From: Hadesarchaea archaeon
GTDB taxonomy: Archaea > Hadarchaeota > Hadarchaeia > Hadarchaeales > Hadarchaeaceae
Assembly (NCBI GenBank): GCA_029259175.1
Contig: JAPDJH010000004.1
Coordinates: 62,001-126,000 of the forward strand
DNA: 64,000 nt
Direction of reading: 5' to 3'
Shown here: positions 16,773 through 25,522 of the stretch, piece by piece
How positions within the stretch are numbered: the stretch's first letter is position 1
Layout: the number at the start of each line of letters is the position of its first letter
Position numbers and translations under genes: made by a program
Notes under the pieces: generated by a model
Seen by the model: the letters and a program-made list of their open reading frames with translations, nothing else
Told to the model about the DNA's origin: nothing
Databases searched by the model: none

Positions 16773-17777
16773 TCAGCTACGCACCTTTACAAATCTGCCC
16801 AATTTGGCCGATTTCTTAGCCGCAACAACCAACTCTAGGATTTTTTTGCCCTCATGCCCGTCGATTAGGGGTTTTTGTCTTCTACGTATACACTCTATGA
16901 AGTGTCGGAGTTCAGCTAGATACATGTCATTTATTTTGAAGTTGTACTTTGTAATTTTCCAGGGGCCTCCTCGGGAGATGCCCACTAAATTCTTTGAAAA
17001 TTCCCAAAGCAAGTTCCCTTTTTCCCCTGTGGCTTCGATTCTGTTTGTATACACCCTACTCAAGTAATTCAGCTCAATCGTTACCACAGTCCCGCCTCTC
17101 AGCATGAAAATAAAAGTGGCGAGATCTTCTGTGTCTATATCTAAATCGCTGATTTTTACATAATGGCAAGCAACTTTTTCCGCCTCCCCAAATATCCATC
17201 GCATCATATCGAGTGAATGAGTCCCATCGAGCAGGACCCCTCCTCCTAAAGCTCTCCTAGCGCTATACTCTTTGCGGTAGTCTGATCTCGGATGCCAATA
17301 CGGAAGGTAGTATCCCCCCACTATTCGGGCAGAGTAAACCTTACCGATAGCTCCTCTCGTTACTAGTTGCCTTAGCTTAATTATCCCCGGATTAAATCTA
17401 TAACACATGCCAACCATTAGAATTAACTTTTTCTTCTCGACAAGACGCAATAGTGAATCGACGCCTTTTAAATCGGCGGCCAAAGGCTTTTCTACGAAAA
17501 TATCGACGCCTGTCTTTGCTAGTTGTTTGGACATTGATAAATGAAGACTCGTGGGAGTACATACAAATGCTGCTTGCAGAGATGGGTTGTTTGAAATCGC
17601 CTTTTCAAAATCCGTGTACAACTCTCGAATCCCAAATCTTCTAGAAATCTGTTGTAGCCGGTTTTTGTCTTTATCACATGCAACTATATCTCTCATCCCT
17701 AATGCAAACAGGTTTGATATGTGCCGGCTCCCAATCGATCCACAACCAATAACTAAAAATTTCAAAGTCTCCCTCAC
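16773..17777 (-). CDS. Gfo/Idh/MocA-family sugar oxidoreductase
   Basis: A 334-residue NAD(P)-dependent dehydrogenase. FLVIGCGSIGSRHISNL binds the nucleotide, FVEKPLAADLKGVDSLL is the EKP motif carrying the catalytic Lys, and GGVLLDGTHSLDMMRWIFG is the C-domain signature with its His. It starts at GTG 17777, which overlaps the stop of the class III aminotransferase (GTGA). It would oxidise or reduce a sugar hydroxyl or keto group; with the aminotransferase it could convert a hydroxyl to an amine (inference). Confidence 0.82.
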   Translation of the reverse strand: MRETLKFLVIGCGSIGSRHISNLFALGMRDIVACDKDKNRLQQISRRFGIRELYTDFEKAISNNPSLQAAFVCTPTSLHLSMSKQLAKTGVDIFVEKPLAADLKGVDSLLRLVEKKKLILMVGMCYRFNPGIIKLRQLVTRGAIGKVYSARIVGGYYLPYWHPRSDYRKEYSARRALGGGVLLDGTHSLDMMRWIFGEAEKVACHYVKISDLDIDTEDLATFIFMLRGGTVVTIELNYLSRVYTNRIEATGEKGNLLWEFSKNLVGISRGGPWKITKYNFKINDMYLAELRHFIECIRRRQKPLIDGHEGKKILELVVAAKKSAKLGRFVKVRS

Positions 17778-19096
17778 GCGGTGAGTCTTTTAAAACCTTC
17801 TAAAGCTACCGGTCCCTTCAACATGGAGTAAACTTCTTTTTTCTTCATCCCAGCTATTTTTTTAAATACCATTTCAACACTCTTGAAATATTTATTCAAA
17901 TGCGATTTGCGATGGCTATAGGAAACGTAAACCGTTTTGGTCGCTAAAAAACCTTTTTCCAGCATTTCTTGAGTGAAGAAGGTGTAAAGAGCCTGATTTA
18001 GCTCTCCGTAATTGAACTTGAAAGTAGGAACCGAGGGGAGTCCCACTACCTCCAACTCTAATCCACAACTCTCAGCAAGTTCCACCCAACCTCTCTTTAT
18101 TTCCTTGCCCACCTTACAGATATGTCGTGGTACTTGACATTCACTCATCTTGGTAATGGTTGCGATAGCGGCTGCAGGACCCACACGTTCTGTCCAATAC
18201 GTGCTGCTTATGAAACTGTCTTGAGCCACGTCCATAATTTCTCTCTTTCCTATCACTGCAGCCATTGGAAAACCGTTGCTCATCGCTTTGCCAAAAACGG
18301 CAAGATCAGGATACACCCTATAGTACATATGAATGCCGCCCACATTGACGCGCCAACCTGAAGAGACCTCGTCAAAAATGAGAACAGCTCCGATACGATC
18401 AGCTATTTTTCTGACCTTTTGCAAGAATTTGTTCTTAGGCTCTCGTTCTCTTCTGGGCTCCATTACAATAGTTCCGATATCGTTATTATCCACAATTTTT
18501 TCAAGTTCTTCAATTTTGTTGTAACGAAATGGTATCGCGGTTCCTTTCAAAGCCCGCGGAACTCCAAGAGGCTTGAGGCCGGGAAGCAAATGTCCATCTA
18601 AGGCTTTCTCGTCGGCCAAGTTTGCGGCCAGATACCAATCAGACCAACCGTGGTAGCCGCAAAATGCTACTTTATCTTTCCCCGTGCTTGCCCTAGCAAT
18701 CCTCACTGCCACTGCCATGGCTTCACCGCCAGTCCTCGCATATCTCACCATGTCTGCCCAAGGATGAAGTTTTAACAAAAGTTCTGCTAGCTCGACCTCT
18801 TCAGGTGAATTTAGAGTGCACATAGAACCTCCATCTATCACATCCTTGACAGCCCTGTTAACATCGGGATCAGCGTAGCCGAGAATGCATGAACCGACAC
18901 CCATGTAAGACATATCCAAATATTGCTTTCCTTCTAGCGTCCATACCCTAACACCTTTCGCCTTCTTGAAGTATGCTGGCCACAATTTTGGCAAAAAATG
19001 TTCAGAACGTTTTGAGAGCATCTGGGTTCCCCCGGGGATTATCTTTTTTGCTTTTTCCCAAAGTTTTGCCCCAACATTTTTGGATTCGCTCGCCAT
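17774..19096 (-). CDS. Class III aminotransferase (glutamate-1-semialdehyde-mutase-like)
   Basis: A 440-residue PLP enzyme. KKIIPGGTQMLSKR opens like HemL, RTGGEAMAVAVRIARA binds the phosphate, LIFDEVSSGWRV carries the pyridine Asp, and FGKAMSNGFPMAAVIG holds the Schiff-base Lys. It lies between NeuB and the Gfo/Idh/MocA enzyme, far from any haem genes, so a role on a sugar or keto acid of the glycan pathway is more likely than tetrapyrrole synthesis. The start ATG has GGTGA a few nt upstream. Confidence 0.8.
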   Translation of the reverse strand: MASESKNVGAKLWEKAKKIIPGGTQMLSKRSEHFLPKLWPAYFKKAKGVRVWTLEGKQYLDMSYMGVGSCILGYADPDVNRAVKDVIDGGSMCTLNSPEEVELAELLLKLHPWADMVRYARTGGEAMAVAVRIARASTGKDKVAFCGYHGWSDWYLAANLADEKALDGHLLPGLKPLGVPRALKGTAIPFRYNKIEELEKIVDNNDIGTIVMEPRREREPKNKFLQKVRKIADRIGAVLIFDEVSSGWRVNVGGIHMYYRVYPDLAVFGKAMSNGFPMAAVIGKREIMDVAQDSFISSTYWTERVGPAAAIATITKMSECQVPRHICKVGKEIKRGWVELAESCGLELEVVGLPSVPTFKFNYGELNQALYTFFTQEMLEKGFLATKTVYVSYSHRKSHLNKYFKSVEMVFKKIAGMKKKEVYSMLKGPVALEGFKRLTA

Positions 19097-19100
19097 CTGC

Positions 19101-20150
19101 TCACCCTATTTTATCCCACGTTATCGGCTCATATCTTTTGATATTTTTCTTCGCTCTTTTTCCAATTACTTTGTGTAAATACTTCGGCTCCAGCCCAAGT
19201 GCAGGTCTTAAAATTGTTAGCATTTCCTTTTTCAAAACGGTTCCGGCCGGAATATCCGTTGCCGCGAATATACTTCTTCTCCCAAGAAATCTTCCTTCTT
19301 TTTCGCCTTCAAGAACTTCTTTAATACCTCGACCACGCATCTTCTCTACTTCACGAATGCTATTTACCATTTTCATAAGCTCTCGAGGTTCCAAAGCAAA
19401 AAAATGATCTGGCCCCCTCAGCTTACGACTAATCGTGAAATGTTTTTCTATCATTACTGCACCCAACGCTACTGCAGCAATTGAGGCTTCTATCCCCAGA
19501 GTATGATCTGAAAACCCTACCGGCAACCGAAATTTCTTCTCAAGTGTTTTCATTACTAAAAGGTTGACATTCTCAGGAGGGGTTGGATACATAGACACAC
19601 AGTGCAATAAGATTACATCTTTATTCCCCGTCTTTTTTATTGTATTCACCGCCTCTCGGACTTCTTGTAGGGTTGATACGCCGGTGGAAACTATCATAGG
19701 TTTTCCCTTGCGAGCCATGTATCTAATCAGCGGAAGATTTGTCAAATCTCCCGAAGCCACTTTAAAGGCCGGAACTCCAATCTCGTCTAAAAGATCTACC
19801 GCCTCTTCATCGAAAGGGGATGACAGAAAAATTAGTCCGCGCTTCTCTGCATATTCTGCGAGTATCCGGTGCCATCGGCGAGGAAGTTCCACGCGCTTAA
19901 AACTCTCATACATGGCGGCGCATCTGGCAGGTGTTTCTTCATCTCCGGTTCCCGGAACTAACCTTGCTACCAACTTGTCAGCGCTAAAAGTTTGAAACTT
20001 TATGGCATCGGCACCCGCTTTTGCTGCAATATCTATTAGGCGCTTGGCCTGCTCCAATTTTCGATCATGATTGGAACCTGCCTCAGCGATTATAAAAACG
20101 GGTTCACCATTGCCCACGAACCTCTCGCCTATTTTTATTTTTTTAGTCAT
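19101..20150 (-). CDS. neuB: NeuB/PseI-family nonulosonate synthase
   Basis: A 349-residue synthase that condenses phosphoenolpyruvate with a 6-carbon amino sugar to make a 9-carbon acid. PVFIIAEAGSNHD, AIKFQTF, KVASGDLTN, GFSDHTLG and MIEKHFTI are the TIM-barrel signatures. The C-terminal SAF (antifreeze-like) domain is seen in GRRSIFAATDIPAG. ATG 20150 is chosen because GGTGA lies 5 nt upstream; a GTG three codons earlier is in frame. The start overlaps the PseC-like gene by 8 nt. Sialic, legionaminic and pseudaminic types cannot be told apart here. Confidence 0.9.
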   Translation of the reverse strand: MTKKIKIGERFVGNGEPVFIIAEAGSNHDRKLEQAKRLIDIAAKAGADAIKFQTFSADKLVARLVPGTGDEETPARCAAMYESFKRVELPRRWHRILAEYAEKRGLIFLSSPFDEEAVDLLDEIGVPAFKVASGDLTNLPLIRYMARKGKPMIVSTGVSTLQEVREAVNTIKKTGNKDVILLHCVSMYPTPPENVNLLVMKTLEKKFRLPVGFSDHTLGIEASIAAVALGAVMIEKHFTISRKLRGPDHFFALEPRELMKMVNSIREVEKMRGRGIKEVLEGEKEGRFLGRRSIFAATDIPAGTVLKKEMLTILRPALGLEPKYLHKVIGKRAKKNIKRYEPITWDKIG

Positions 20151-21291
20151 GAAGTTCACCTATTGTCTCTTTAACTATATCTACTACTCTATTCACATCT
20201 CTCTTTGTCATTCGCGGGAACAAGGGAAGAGTAAGCACCCTTTTAGCGATGTCCTTGGTAACCGGAAGATCTCCTGATTTGAAGCCACGTTTCTTGTAAA
20301 ACGTGAATGTGTATACTGGAGGATAATGAACGGTTGCTCCTATTCCTTTAGACCTTAATGTAGAAACAAACCCGTTTCGATCAATCATAGGATCTAATAA
20401 CACTGTATAGAGGTGCCAGGCGTGTTTAACATTCGGTTTTTCAACAGGCAGGGTAAGCATCGGTGTTCCTTGAAGTTTTTTTGTATAGGTCTCCGCCAAT
20501 TCCCTTCTTTTTCTCAAGAATTTGTCCAGCTTTCGTAGCTGGGAAACTCCCAACGCTGCTTGAAAATCGGTCATCCGATAATTCCTACCCAAAAGCCGCA
20601 CATCATAAGACCAAGAATGACGGCTATCGAATCTTTCCAAGGCACTTCGATCTATCCCGTGATTCCTTAGAATCCTCATCCTATCAGCCAATCTCTTATC
20701 ATTAGTCACACACATACCCCCCTCGCCCGTTGTTACGTGCTTCACTGGGTGAAAACTGAATATTGTTATATCCGCGAAGCTTCCTACTTTTTTTCCTCTA
20801 TACTCGGCTCCGAGTGCATGGGCGGCATCTTCAATTAAGTACAAGTCATGTTCTTCTGCTATCTCTTTTATCTCTGCGATATCGCACGGATGGCCGGCGA
20901 AATCTACGTAAAGTATCGCTCTTGTTTTGGCAGTTATTTTTTTTCTTATGTCGTCTGGATCGATATTATAAGTATCCTTCTGGATATCAGCAAATACTGG
21001 CTTCAAATTGTTGAAAAGAATGGCGTTAACTGTTGCCACGAAAGTGAAAGGTGTGGTTATCACCTCAGCTTTTTTTAGTCCAAGGGACGCAATGGCAATG
21101 TCGAGTGCACTTGTCCCGGAATTTACTGCGATCCCGTATTTACAATTTACATATTTACACACTGCTTCTTCAAACTCTTCTACCTTACGGCCCATCACTA
21201 TCCAATCACTTTTCAGGACACTCACTACTTGGTCAATGTCCTCCCTATCGATCCAATGTAGCCCGTAGGGGAGAAAATAACGTGGTGCCAT
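20143..21291 (-). CDS. PseC/DegT-type nucleotide-sugar aminotransferase
   Basis: A 382-residue PLP aminotransferase. VNSGTSALDIAIASLG binds phosphate, LIEDAAHALGAEYRG has the ring Asp, and FSFHPVKHVTTGEGGM holds the Schiff-base Lys. This sequence style matches PseC/LegC and related enzymes that aminate C4 of UDP-4-keto-6-deoxy-GlcNAc. With the PseB-like dehydratase downstream in this locus it supplies the expected second step. ATG 21291 has GGTGA about 6 nt upstream. Confidence 0.85.
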   Translation of the reverse strand: MAPRYFLPYGLHWIDREDIDQVVSVLKSDWIVMGRKVEEFEEAVCKYVNCKYGIAVNSGTSALDIAIASLGLKKAEVITTPFTFVATVNAILFNNLKPVFADIQKDTYNIDPDDIRKKITAKTRAILYVDFAGHPCDIAEIKEIAEEHDLYLIEDAAHALGAEYRGKKVGSFADITIFSFHPVKHVTTGEGGMCVTNDKRLADRMRILRNHGIDRSALERFDSRHSWSYDVRLLGRNYRMTDFQAALGVSQLRKLDKFLRKRRELAETYTKKLQGTPMLTLPVEKPNVKHAWHLYTVLLDPMIDRNGFVSTLRSKGIGATVHYPPVYTFTFYKKRGFKSGDLPVTKDIAKRVLTLPLFPRMTKRDVNRVVDIVKETIGELHD

Positions 21292-21297
21292 ACGTAT

Positions 21298-22377
21298 TCA
21301 CCTGATTATTCGCTTAGCAAATTCATTCACGCGGCTCTTCATAATTCTGAGGAAGTATTCTCGGTTCCAGAACTTTTCTCCCCGGAACATCGGATAGACC
21401 TTTCCTCCAAACCCTGATTTGAAAAAAGTAATGTTTTTCTCTTTCTCAGAAGGCATATCATATAGCAGATCACCAAACTGCTGAAGTCCTACTTCGAAAA
21501 ATTCGCAACCCTTTCTTTTTAACCACATCATCGTCTCCCACAAAAGCAAAGAAGAGATTGGAACATCTGCATGTTCAGGATCATTTGCGCTTGAACCATA
21601 ATAGCACGCGTTCTTATAATAAAACATATACCCAAACCCAACATACTCGTCTTTTCGTCTTGCAGCGGATAGAAAACCGTGACCCTGTTTTATCCATTCG
21701 TACCACATCTCGAAGGTTACCAAGGGCCGAGTAATTCTTCCTGCAGCTTTGTGGTGCAACTTCCTATATTTTTCATAAATTTCTTTTGTTATCTTGTCCT
21801 TGTCAAAAACCTCAAAGGTGAGTTCGCGCTTAGCTTTTTTTACATTCCACCTATTGCCTTTTCGCATATCATTCCAAAGGTTATTTTTCCTCAAATCGAT
21901 TATGCGCGTGTTCAAAGAACAATCGTTAAATCCGTATTTCATTAATATATTAAAAGTAGGAAATTCTCCACGAAGCGATATAGGTATGAGAGGTGTTAAG
22001 TAGACAAGCGAGTATGCCACGTCTTCTTCTCTTGCTATTTCATCAAATATGGCGAAAATATAGCCGAGAATTTTTTCCCTTTCCTTTTCCGAAATGTTGC
22101 TTTTTAGTGCAGGAAAAAGAATTGGCCCCTCCGCCATTCTAAATACCTTATATGTTTTATTTTCTATCTCGTGATTCTCGACAAATAGTGGAACTACTGC
22201 TATTATCTCTCGGTTGCGCTTAAGAAAGAAACTCTGTGACTCTGTTTTCAAATGCGGCTTATAATGAACGCAGTATTCTATCCAATTAGAGGTATGCCAA
22301 AACCATGCATAATCACTTTGGAAACAGAATTCATCCCATTCTGGACGATTGGCCTTTTTCAAGTACTCAATATCCAT
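21298..22377 (-). CDS. FemAB/GNAT-like acyltransferase
   Basis: A 359-residue protein with a double GNAT/FemAB layout. EWDEFCFQSDYAWFWHTSNW resembles the entry of the Acetyltransf_6 family, RKGNRWNVKKAKRE is the basic helix seen in FemAB-like proteins, and the segment YVGFGYMFYYKNACYYGSSA is the GNAT core of the second half. It may N-acylate the amino sugar (a PseH/LegH role) or attach an amino acid. ATG 22377 is chosen: GGTGA lies 5 nt before it, while an earlier start at 22407 would overlap the next gene by 25 nt. Confidence 0.65.
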   Translation of the reverse strand: MDIEYLKKANRPEWDEFCFQSDYAWFWHTSNWIEYCVHYKPHLKTESQSFFLKRNREIIAVVPLFVENHEIENKTYKVFRMAEGPILFPALKSNISEKEREKILGYIFAIFDEIAREEDVAYSLVYLTPLIPISLRGEFPTFNILMKYGFNDCSLNTRIIDLRKNNLWNDMRKGNRWNVKKAKRELTFEVFDKDKITKEIYEKYRKLHHKAAGRITRPLVTFEMWYEWIKQGHGFLSAARRKDEYVGFGYMFYYKNACYYGSSANDPEHADVPISSLLLWETMMWLKRKGCEFFEVGLQQFGDLLYDMPSEKEKNITFFKSGFGGKVYPMFRGEKFWNREYFLRIMKSRVNEFAKRIIR

Positions 22378-22382
22378 GGGTT

Positions 22383-23315
22383 TCACCCGGTTATAGATTT
22401 CATCCATTCAGTTGTTTTTTTTATTCCTTGGTTCAAATCTGTCTTGGGTCTCCAACCCAACAACTTCTTAGCTTTAGAATAATCACATACCAATTTTCTT
22501 ATTTCTGCTTGTGGATGCGGATGACGCACATGCCGAATCCTCTTCTTATCCCTACATATGAGAAATGCCAACCGATTGATAGAAATGTCCTGCCCTGTTC
22601 CAGCGTTGATCACCTCCCCCACCGCTTTTTTGTTAGACATAGCTCTGAACAAAAAGTCGGCACAGTCTTCCACATAAAGCAAATCTCTCGTTTGCTTCCC
22701 GTCGCCAAAAACCGTGATAGGTTTCCCCTCCAGTTTCTCCCGTATAAATATACTTACAACGCCTCCTTCCGCATCACTTCTTTGATACGGTCCATAGGTG
22801 TTGAATGGTCTCGTAACTACCACCGGCAACCCATACGTTCTGAAATAGGAAAGAACCAGCTCTTCTCCGGCGAGCTTCGAGCTAGCATAGGGGGACTTCG
22901 GTTTTAACGGATGGGTTTCGCTTATTGCTGCTTTTTTGGCACTATCATAAACCATGCACGTGCTAACAAAAACTAATTTGGTGTCGTGTCTTCTGCACAT
23001 CTCTAACAGATTGTACGTCCCTACAATGTTAATCTGAAATGTCTCTCTAGGATTGTCAATCGACTTTTGAACATTTATTTGGGCTGCGAGATGAATACAC
23101 ACTTTTATGCCTTTGAAAATCCTTGCGAGTTTTTTTGAATTCAAAATATCCGCTTTAACAAACGAGAACTTCTTGTTGTCAGAAAATTCCAAAATATTTT
23201 TTGGACTTCCGCTGCTTAAGTTATCGTATGCTATTACTTCATGCCCTCGAGATAGAAGTTCCTTTACCACCCATCTTCCGATAAATCCAGCACCGCCAGT
23301 AACCAAAATTTTCAA
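22383..23315 (-). CDS. GalE-like NAD-dependent sugar epimerase
   Basis: A 310-residue extended SDR. KILVTGGAGFIGRWVV binds NAD, VSTCMVYDSA and YASSKLAGEEL give the active site with Tyr-x-x-x-Lys, and RPFNTYGPYQRS is the substrate loop. The start is TTG 23315, supported by GGAGGGG 5 nt upstream and a TTGA overlap with the dehydratase stop. It is similar in style to the gene at 29520. The nucleotide sugar it epimerises is not known; UDP-GlcNAc or UDP-Glc are usual. Confidence 0.83.
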   Translation of the reverse strand: MKILVTGGAGFIGRWVVKELLSRGHEVIAYDNLSSGSPKNILEFSDNKKFSFVKADILNSKKLARIFKGIKVCIHLAAQINVQKSIDNPRETFQINIVGTYNLLEMCRRHDTKLVFVSTCMVYDSAKKAAISETHPLKPKSPYASSKLAGEELVLSYFRTYGLPVVVTRPFNTYGPYQRSDAEGGVVSIFIREKLEGKPITVFGDGKQTRDLLYVEDCADFLFRAMSNKKAVGEVINAGTGQDISINRLAFLICRDKKRIRHVRHPHPQAEIRKLVCDYSKAKKLLGWRPKTDLNQGIKKTTEWMKSITG

Positions 23316-24352
23316 AGCAGCCCCTCCGGCAGGGCACTATCCAAAAGTTTTTTGATTTCTTCTTTTTTCAGAGGAGCTTCATCACAGGAACGATATGATT
23401 TGGGCTTGGCTTTTTTTGCGCCCGGATAAATAAACTTTATATTTTTGGAAACAAGTTCACGCATTTCTGGCAAAATTATAAACATCTCCTTGGTTTCCAA
23501 TGCTCGACGCGCTTCATCTTCAGTCATTAGTTCTTCATACAGTTTCTCTCCAGCTTTTCTACCAATTATTTTGATCTTATTCACCCGGTGCCCAAATTTG
23601 GTAGCGTATTTTCGACTCATTACTTCGGCTAAGTCAAGAATACGAATAGCTGGCATCTTGAAAACGAAAATTTCTCCGCCCCGAGCCATTTCAGTTGCCT
23701 TGATAAGCAGTCGGACCGCCTCTCTACTGGACATCACGAATCGCGTCATATTAGGATCGGTAATTGTCAACGGCTTTCCCTGCTCCAGCTGTTTGAGGAA
23801 AGTATTTGTAACAGATCCGCTGGACCAGAGCACATTTCCAAATCTAACACTCGAAAAAACCGATTTCCTCGGTCCTTTATAATAGTTGGCAGCAATGATC
23901 AGCCGCTCGCAAAGAAGTTTGGTCGCCCCCATCACGTTTACAGGGTTCACAGCTTTATCGCTGCTCGTGAATATTACTTTCTCAACCTCGGCTTGGATAG
24001 CTACATCTATCACATTCTCCGTGCCTATAACGTTCGTTTTTACAGCCTCAAATGGATTGTACTCACAACTCTCGACGTGTTTCAAGGCCGCCGCATGAAA
24101 GATGATGTCTATGCCGTCGACAGCGTAGCGCAATCTATCTTTGTCTTTTATATCACCCAGTAAAAATCGAACATTCTCCTCTCCATCCAACTGTTGGCGA
24201 AGGACAAATAGCCGTGTTTCATCAGAGTCAAAGATACGTACGACTTTTGGCCCTAATTTTAATAGTTCCTTGACTAGTACGGATCCTATTGATCCAGCGC
24301 CTCCTGTGACCAAGACTCTTTTCCCCTCTAGAAACTTGGATCTTTCTTTCAT
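23312..24352 (-). CDS. pseB: PseB/CapD-like UDP-GlcNAc 4,6-dehydratase
   Basis: A 346-residue soluble SDR. GKRVLVTGGAGSIGSVLVKE binds NADP, HAAALKHVESCEYNPFEAV is the PseB/CapD fingerprint, and FTSSDKAVNPVNVMGATKL carries the active site. The usual catalytic Tyr is Met here (MGATK), as in WbpM/CapD proteins, although the length is that of the short PseB form. It would make the UDP-4-keto-6-deoxy sugar used by the PseC-like enzyme. A TATA-like element and GAGGT ribosome-binding site precede it, so it probably begins the minus-strand nonulosonate transcript. Confidence 0.85.
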   Translation of the reverse strand: MKERSKFLEGKRVLVTGGAGSIGSVLVKELLKLGPKVVRIFDSDETRLFVLRQQLDGEENVRFLLGDIKDKDRLRYAVDGIDIIFHAAALKHVESCEYNPFEAVKTNVIGTENVIDVAIQAEVEKVIFTSSDKAVNPVNVMGATKLLCERLIIAANYYKGPRKSVFSSVRFGNVLWSSGSVTNTFLKQLEQGKPLTITDPNMTRFVMSSREAVRLLIKATEMARGGEIFVFKMPAIRILDLAEVMSRKYATKFGHRVNKIKIIGRKAGEKLYEELMTEDEARRALETKEMFIILPEMRELVSKNIKFIYPGAKKAKPKSYRSCDEAPLKKEEIKKLLDSALPEGLL

Positions 24353-24383
24353 TTCTAGGACCTCACTTCTATTTTTTTCCCCT

Positions 24384-24391
24384 CATATAAA
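24384..24391 (-). promoter_or_regulatory. TATA-like promoter of the nonulosonate operon
   Basis: On the minus strand TTTATATG lies about 36 nt before ATG 24352, leaving room for a short leader that contains GAGGT. It is in the 180-nt gap 24353-24532, the largest gap in the minus-strand arm; I see nothing else in that gap. Confidence 0.45.
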
Positions 24392-24532
24392 TTCGTTAGA
24401 CGCTGTTTTCTGGAAAGTGCTCTTACTATATTTCAGACTGCCTTCGCTAAATGAAAACTCCTCATCGTTTAGTATGGATGTGAGAGTAACTCGGATCCTC
24501 TGTTCTCGAACTACATAACACGCCAACATTGT

Positions 24533-25522
24533 CTAATAAAACCATTTGAAAACAAACCTTGTCAACGGCACGAGAAAATGTTTTGGGACTATTTTAAGCC
24601 ATCGGGGCGGTTTTGAGAGTTTTTGAACCGTATTAGAACAAGTATAGACAGGTTTCGCAGTTCCTCCCCAAGCAGCTTTGAACCAGTAATGCGAAGTCTC
24701 AGGAACTGAAGTGCCGAAATCCACGATATCGACATCTGCATCACACGCTCTTTTTATAATTTCCGAGTACAGCGCATTGTTCGGCGCCAAGTGCAGATAT
24801 TCTTTCTGAGAAGCATTGCTCCATATGTGAACTCTCTTGTTGAAAGAAAACGTCAACAATCCGGCAATCAGTTCCCCGTTGTATCGAGCGGCGAACATTT
24901 GAAATTTTTCACCTAAAAGGTCCGCAATATTGGTGAAAAAACTCAAATGATGTGGTAGCGCCGATAATCTACGCATGGTCTCTATGTAGATCTTGTAATA
25001 TTCCTTGAGAAAACTTCTCGACGTTTCTCTTTCTATAACCACGCCTGATTTTGTCGCCTTGCGGACGGAATTTCTTACTTTTTTTGAGAAATTCTCCATC
25101 CATATCGAATCAAACGAACGTCTGGTGTCCAACCAAAACGTGTCGACAAAGTGATATGCGTGTAGCTTCGGTAACTTGTCCAAAGAATAAATCACAACGT
25201 TCAATCCTTGCTCAGCACAATACTTCAAAACAAACTCCATTAATTGCATGCACGCTTTTTCTTCTCCCAAGGGACCAGCATAATCCGTGAACGGAATCGA
25301 GACAAGTCTTCGGCGGAAAGGATTTTTTGTAATGATCGCTGGCATCGCTGCTTTCATCTCTCCGCTTTCCCGAACACAGAAATAGAGCGGCTTATATCCA
25401 TACGTTTTGTGAAGTATTTCCGGCCACTCATATAACTGAAAAATCGAACCACCGTTTAATTCTACAAATCGGTTCCATTCGTCTTTGTTAGCAAAAGTTT
25501 CAAAAATTATTTCGCTAGTCAT
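24533..25522 (-). CDS. FemAB/GNAT-like protein, second copy
   Basis: A 329-residue protein of the FemAB/Acetyltransf_6 class: GGSIFQLYEWPEILHKTYGY near the N-terminus, KKVRNSVRKATKSGVVIE as the basic helix, and GELIAGLLTFSF followed by HIWSNASQKEYLHLAPNNAL in the second GNAT half. It is the last gene of the 29523-24533 run and overlaps the aminotransferase upstream by 8 nt. Such proteins transfer an amino acid or acyl group; archaea lack murein, so an amino sugar of the surface glycan is the likely acceptor (inference). Confidence 0.68.
   Translation of the reverse strand: MTSEIIFETFANKDEWNRFVELNGGSIFQLYEWPEILHKTYGYKPLYFCVRESGEMKAAMPAIITKNPFRRRLVSIPFTDYAGPLGEEKACMQLMEFVLKYCAEQGLNVVIYSLDKLPKLHAYHFVDTFWLDTRRSFDSIWMENFSKKVRNSVRKATKSGVVIERETSRSFLKEYYKIYIETMRRLSALPHHLSFFTNIADLLGEKFQMFAARYNGELIAGLLTFSFNKRVHIWSNASQKEYLHLAPNNALYSEIIKRACDADVDIVDFGTSVPETSHYWFKAAWGGTAKPVYTCSNTVQKLSKPPRWLKIVPKHFLVPLTRFVFKWFY

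Noticed and set aside
17774-19096. Reading the class III aminotransferase as haem-pathway HemL
   Set aside because: No other tetrapyrrole gene is near, and it is translationally coupled to sugar-pathway genes.
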